Below the pieces are notes generated by a model, which ran no database searches, was not told where the DNA came from, and worked only from the letters and a program-made list of their open reading frames with translations. DNA of 5,757 bases from Pseudomonadota bacterium (GTDB lineage: Bacteria; Pseudomonadota; Alphaproteobacteria; Acetobacterales; Acetobacteraceae): positions 1-5,757 of the forward strand of contig JAJZFF010000254.1 of assembly GCA_021805485.1 (NCBI GenBank). The letters are read 5' to 3'. Both the position numbers and the translations under genes were made by a program. Below, piece after piece: positions 5,462 through 5,757 of the stretch (the first letter of the stretch is position 1; every line of letters begins with the position of its first letter).

Positions 5462-5757
5462 ATGGACGCTTTATATACGCCACAGGAAATGGGTTTGATC
5501 GATACGGCGGCGCTGTCATGCGGCGTCTCCGGGCTCATGCTGATGGAGAATGCCGGTACCGCAGTCGCGCGGGCGATCGTGCGGCGATTCCGCCCCTGCC
5601 GGGTGCTGGTGCTCGCCGGGCCGGGCAACAATGGCGGGGATGGCTATGTCGCGGCGCGGCGACTTGCCGAACGCGGCTGGCCGGTGGCCGTCGCGCCGCT
5701 CGCGCCGCCGCGCCCGGCGAGCGATGCCGCCGCGGCGGCGGCGCTCTGGCGCGGCCC
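5462..5757 (+). CDS. nnr: NAD(P)HX epimerase domain, start of nnr (cut by right edge)
   Basis: The 98 complete codons present match the N-terminal half of the YjeF_N (NnrE) domain. MENAG at 28-32 and GPGNNGGDGYVAARRLAERG at 53-72 are the family's nucleotide-binding hallmarks. NnrE interconverts the R and S epimers of hydrated NADH or NADPH so that the dehydratase NnrD can repair them. In most bacteria both activities are in one protein of about 500 residues, so an NnrD domain is expected beyond the edge, but it cannot be seen here. The ATG at 5462 gives the usual N-terminus (LYTPQEM); the in-frame ATG at 5453 would add MGG. Neither has a strong ribosome site. An in-frame TAG at 5426 limits the upstream extent. 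It is divergent from parA. Confidence 0.92.
   Translation, partial: MDALYTPQEMGLIDTAALSCGVSGLMLMENAGTAVARAIVRRFRPCRVLVLAGPGNNGGDGYVAARRLAERGWPVAVAPLAPPRPASDAAAAAALWRG

Overview
The window most likely comes from the chromosome of a high-GC alphaproteobacterium. Two observations support this independently. The tmRNA gene (ssrA) at about 3734-4060 is circularly permuted, with the CCA-bearing acceptor piece before the tag-coding piece, which is the alphaproteobacterial arrangement. The hemA gene encodes 5-aminolevulinate synthase, the C4 (Shemin) route to heme used by this class. Strong GC bias at third codon positions and the flavin-dependent thymidylate synthase ThyX fit as well. I cannot assign an order or genus.

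Layout from left to right. 1-795 (-): the first 265 codons of a multi-heme c-type cytochrome, a dehydrogenase subunit of the AdhB type, cut by the left edge. 796-1335: a tRNA island with tRNA-Lys(CUU) on + and tRNA-Thr(CGU) on -, facing each other and both with encoded CCA. 1336-2562 (-): hemA. 2702-3634 (-): thyX. 3635-4060: a divergent promoter region, then ssrA on +. Its acceptor stem, T arm, intervening hairpin, P2-like helix and tag frame (ANDNFEALAVAA) can all be read directly. 4061-4332: non-coding, with a strong intrinsic terminator facing minus and a possible small RNA ending in it. 4333-4773 and 4770-5399 (-): a four-helix membrane protein whose GTG start overlaps the stop of an upstream ParA/MinD-type ATPase, giving a translationally coupled pair. 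5462-5757 (+): the start of nnr (NAD(P)HX epimerase domain), divergent from parA and cut by the right edge.

Most of the content is housekeeping: heme synthesis, dTMP synthesis, ribosome rescue, tRNAs and repair of damaged nicotinamide cofactors. The least familiar parts are the orphan ParA plus four-helix membrane protein pair and the possible antisense-strand small RNA beyond ssrA. I see no transposon, CRISPR array, phage gene or defence system. Long open frames antisense to hemA, thyX and the tRNAs are by-products of the high GC content.
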